Below, in pieces: positions 5,369 through 5,395 of a DNA stretch of 5,395 bases (positions within the stretch are counted from its first letter, which is position 1; every line of letters starts with the position of its first letter). Both the position numbers and the translations under genes were made by a program. Under the pieces are notes generated by a model. That model did not search any database. It saw only the letters and a list, made by a program, of their open reading frames with translations, and had not been told where the DNA came from. Source of the stretch: Phycisphaerae bacterium (GTDB lineage Bacteria > Planctomycetota > Phycisphaerae > SM23-33). The stretch is taken from the NCBI GenBank assembly GCA_030610965.1, contig JAUWQU010000333.1, positions 1 through 5,395 of the forward strand. The letters are read 5' to 3'.

Positions 5369-5395
5369 TCAGATGTCGACAGGCTTCCCGCCAGG
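5369..5395 (-). CDS. Possible C-terminal end of a convergent gene (partial)
   Basis: Read on the minus strand from the window edge, the frame gives PGGKPVDI and then TGA at 5371-5369, followed after 9 bp by the 14-bp-stem hairpin. A gene end next to a hairpin is a common arrangement, which is the only support: eight residues cannot identify a family, and an open frame this short is expected by chance. Confidence 0.2.
   Translation of the reverse strand, partial: PGGKPVDI

Noticed and set aside
1..5395. CRISPR array, tRNA/rRNA genes, insertion sequence, defence island
   Set aside because: No spaced direct repeats of CRISPR length, no tRNA-like cloverleaf or rRNA text, and no transposase or defence-gene motif were seen on either strand.

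Overview
The window looks like ordinary chromosome from a GC-rich, environmental bacterium. Planctomycetota (perhaps Phycisphaerae-like) is my best guess. It rests on the GC-rich coding style, a ThuA-domain protein of the kind common in that phylum, a stand-alone SpoIIE-type phosphatase, weak Shine-Dalgarno use, and tiny 7-8 bp repeat arrays at gene ends that I associate with planctomycete and other environmental genomes. No marker gene fixes the taxonomy, so this is inference.

Layout: four confident genes in two divergent pairs. On the minus strand, a ThuA-like protein (219-860) lies downstream of an ACT-domain NAD-type malic enzyme (1078-2457). On the plus strand, a six-helix membrane PP2C/SpoIIE-type serine/threonine phosphatase (2750-4138) is followed by a short prephenate/arogenate dehydrogenase, TyrA (4317-5204). 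The 292-bp divergent gap at 2458-2749 holds a good sigma-70-like promoter for the malic enzyme; I saw no convincing promoter for the phosphatase. The gaps between same-strand genes (217 bp and 178 bp) are too long to argue for tight operons. The 191 bp right of tyrA contain a perfect 16-bp palindrome, a perfect 14-bp-stem hairpin, and possibly the last codons of a convergent gene.

Functionally the genes do not form one pathway. The malic enzyme makes pyruvate from malate in central carbon metabolism. TyrA makes the direct precursor of tyrosine. The phosphatase is a signalling enzyme with no visible partner kinase, anti-sigma factor or antagonist. The ThuA-like protein probably acts on a carbohydrate or a related small molecule, but its substrate is unknown. 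I see no defence system, mobile element, CRISPR array or RNA gene.

The most unusual content is between the genes. Three different short-period tandem arrays (7, 7 and 8 bp) sit directly at the 3' end of the ThuA gene, in its 5' leader, and across the stop codon of the malic enzyme. The phosphatase gene is also visibly lower in GC than its neighbours.
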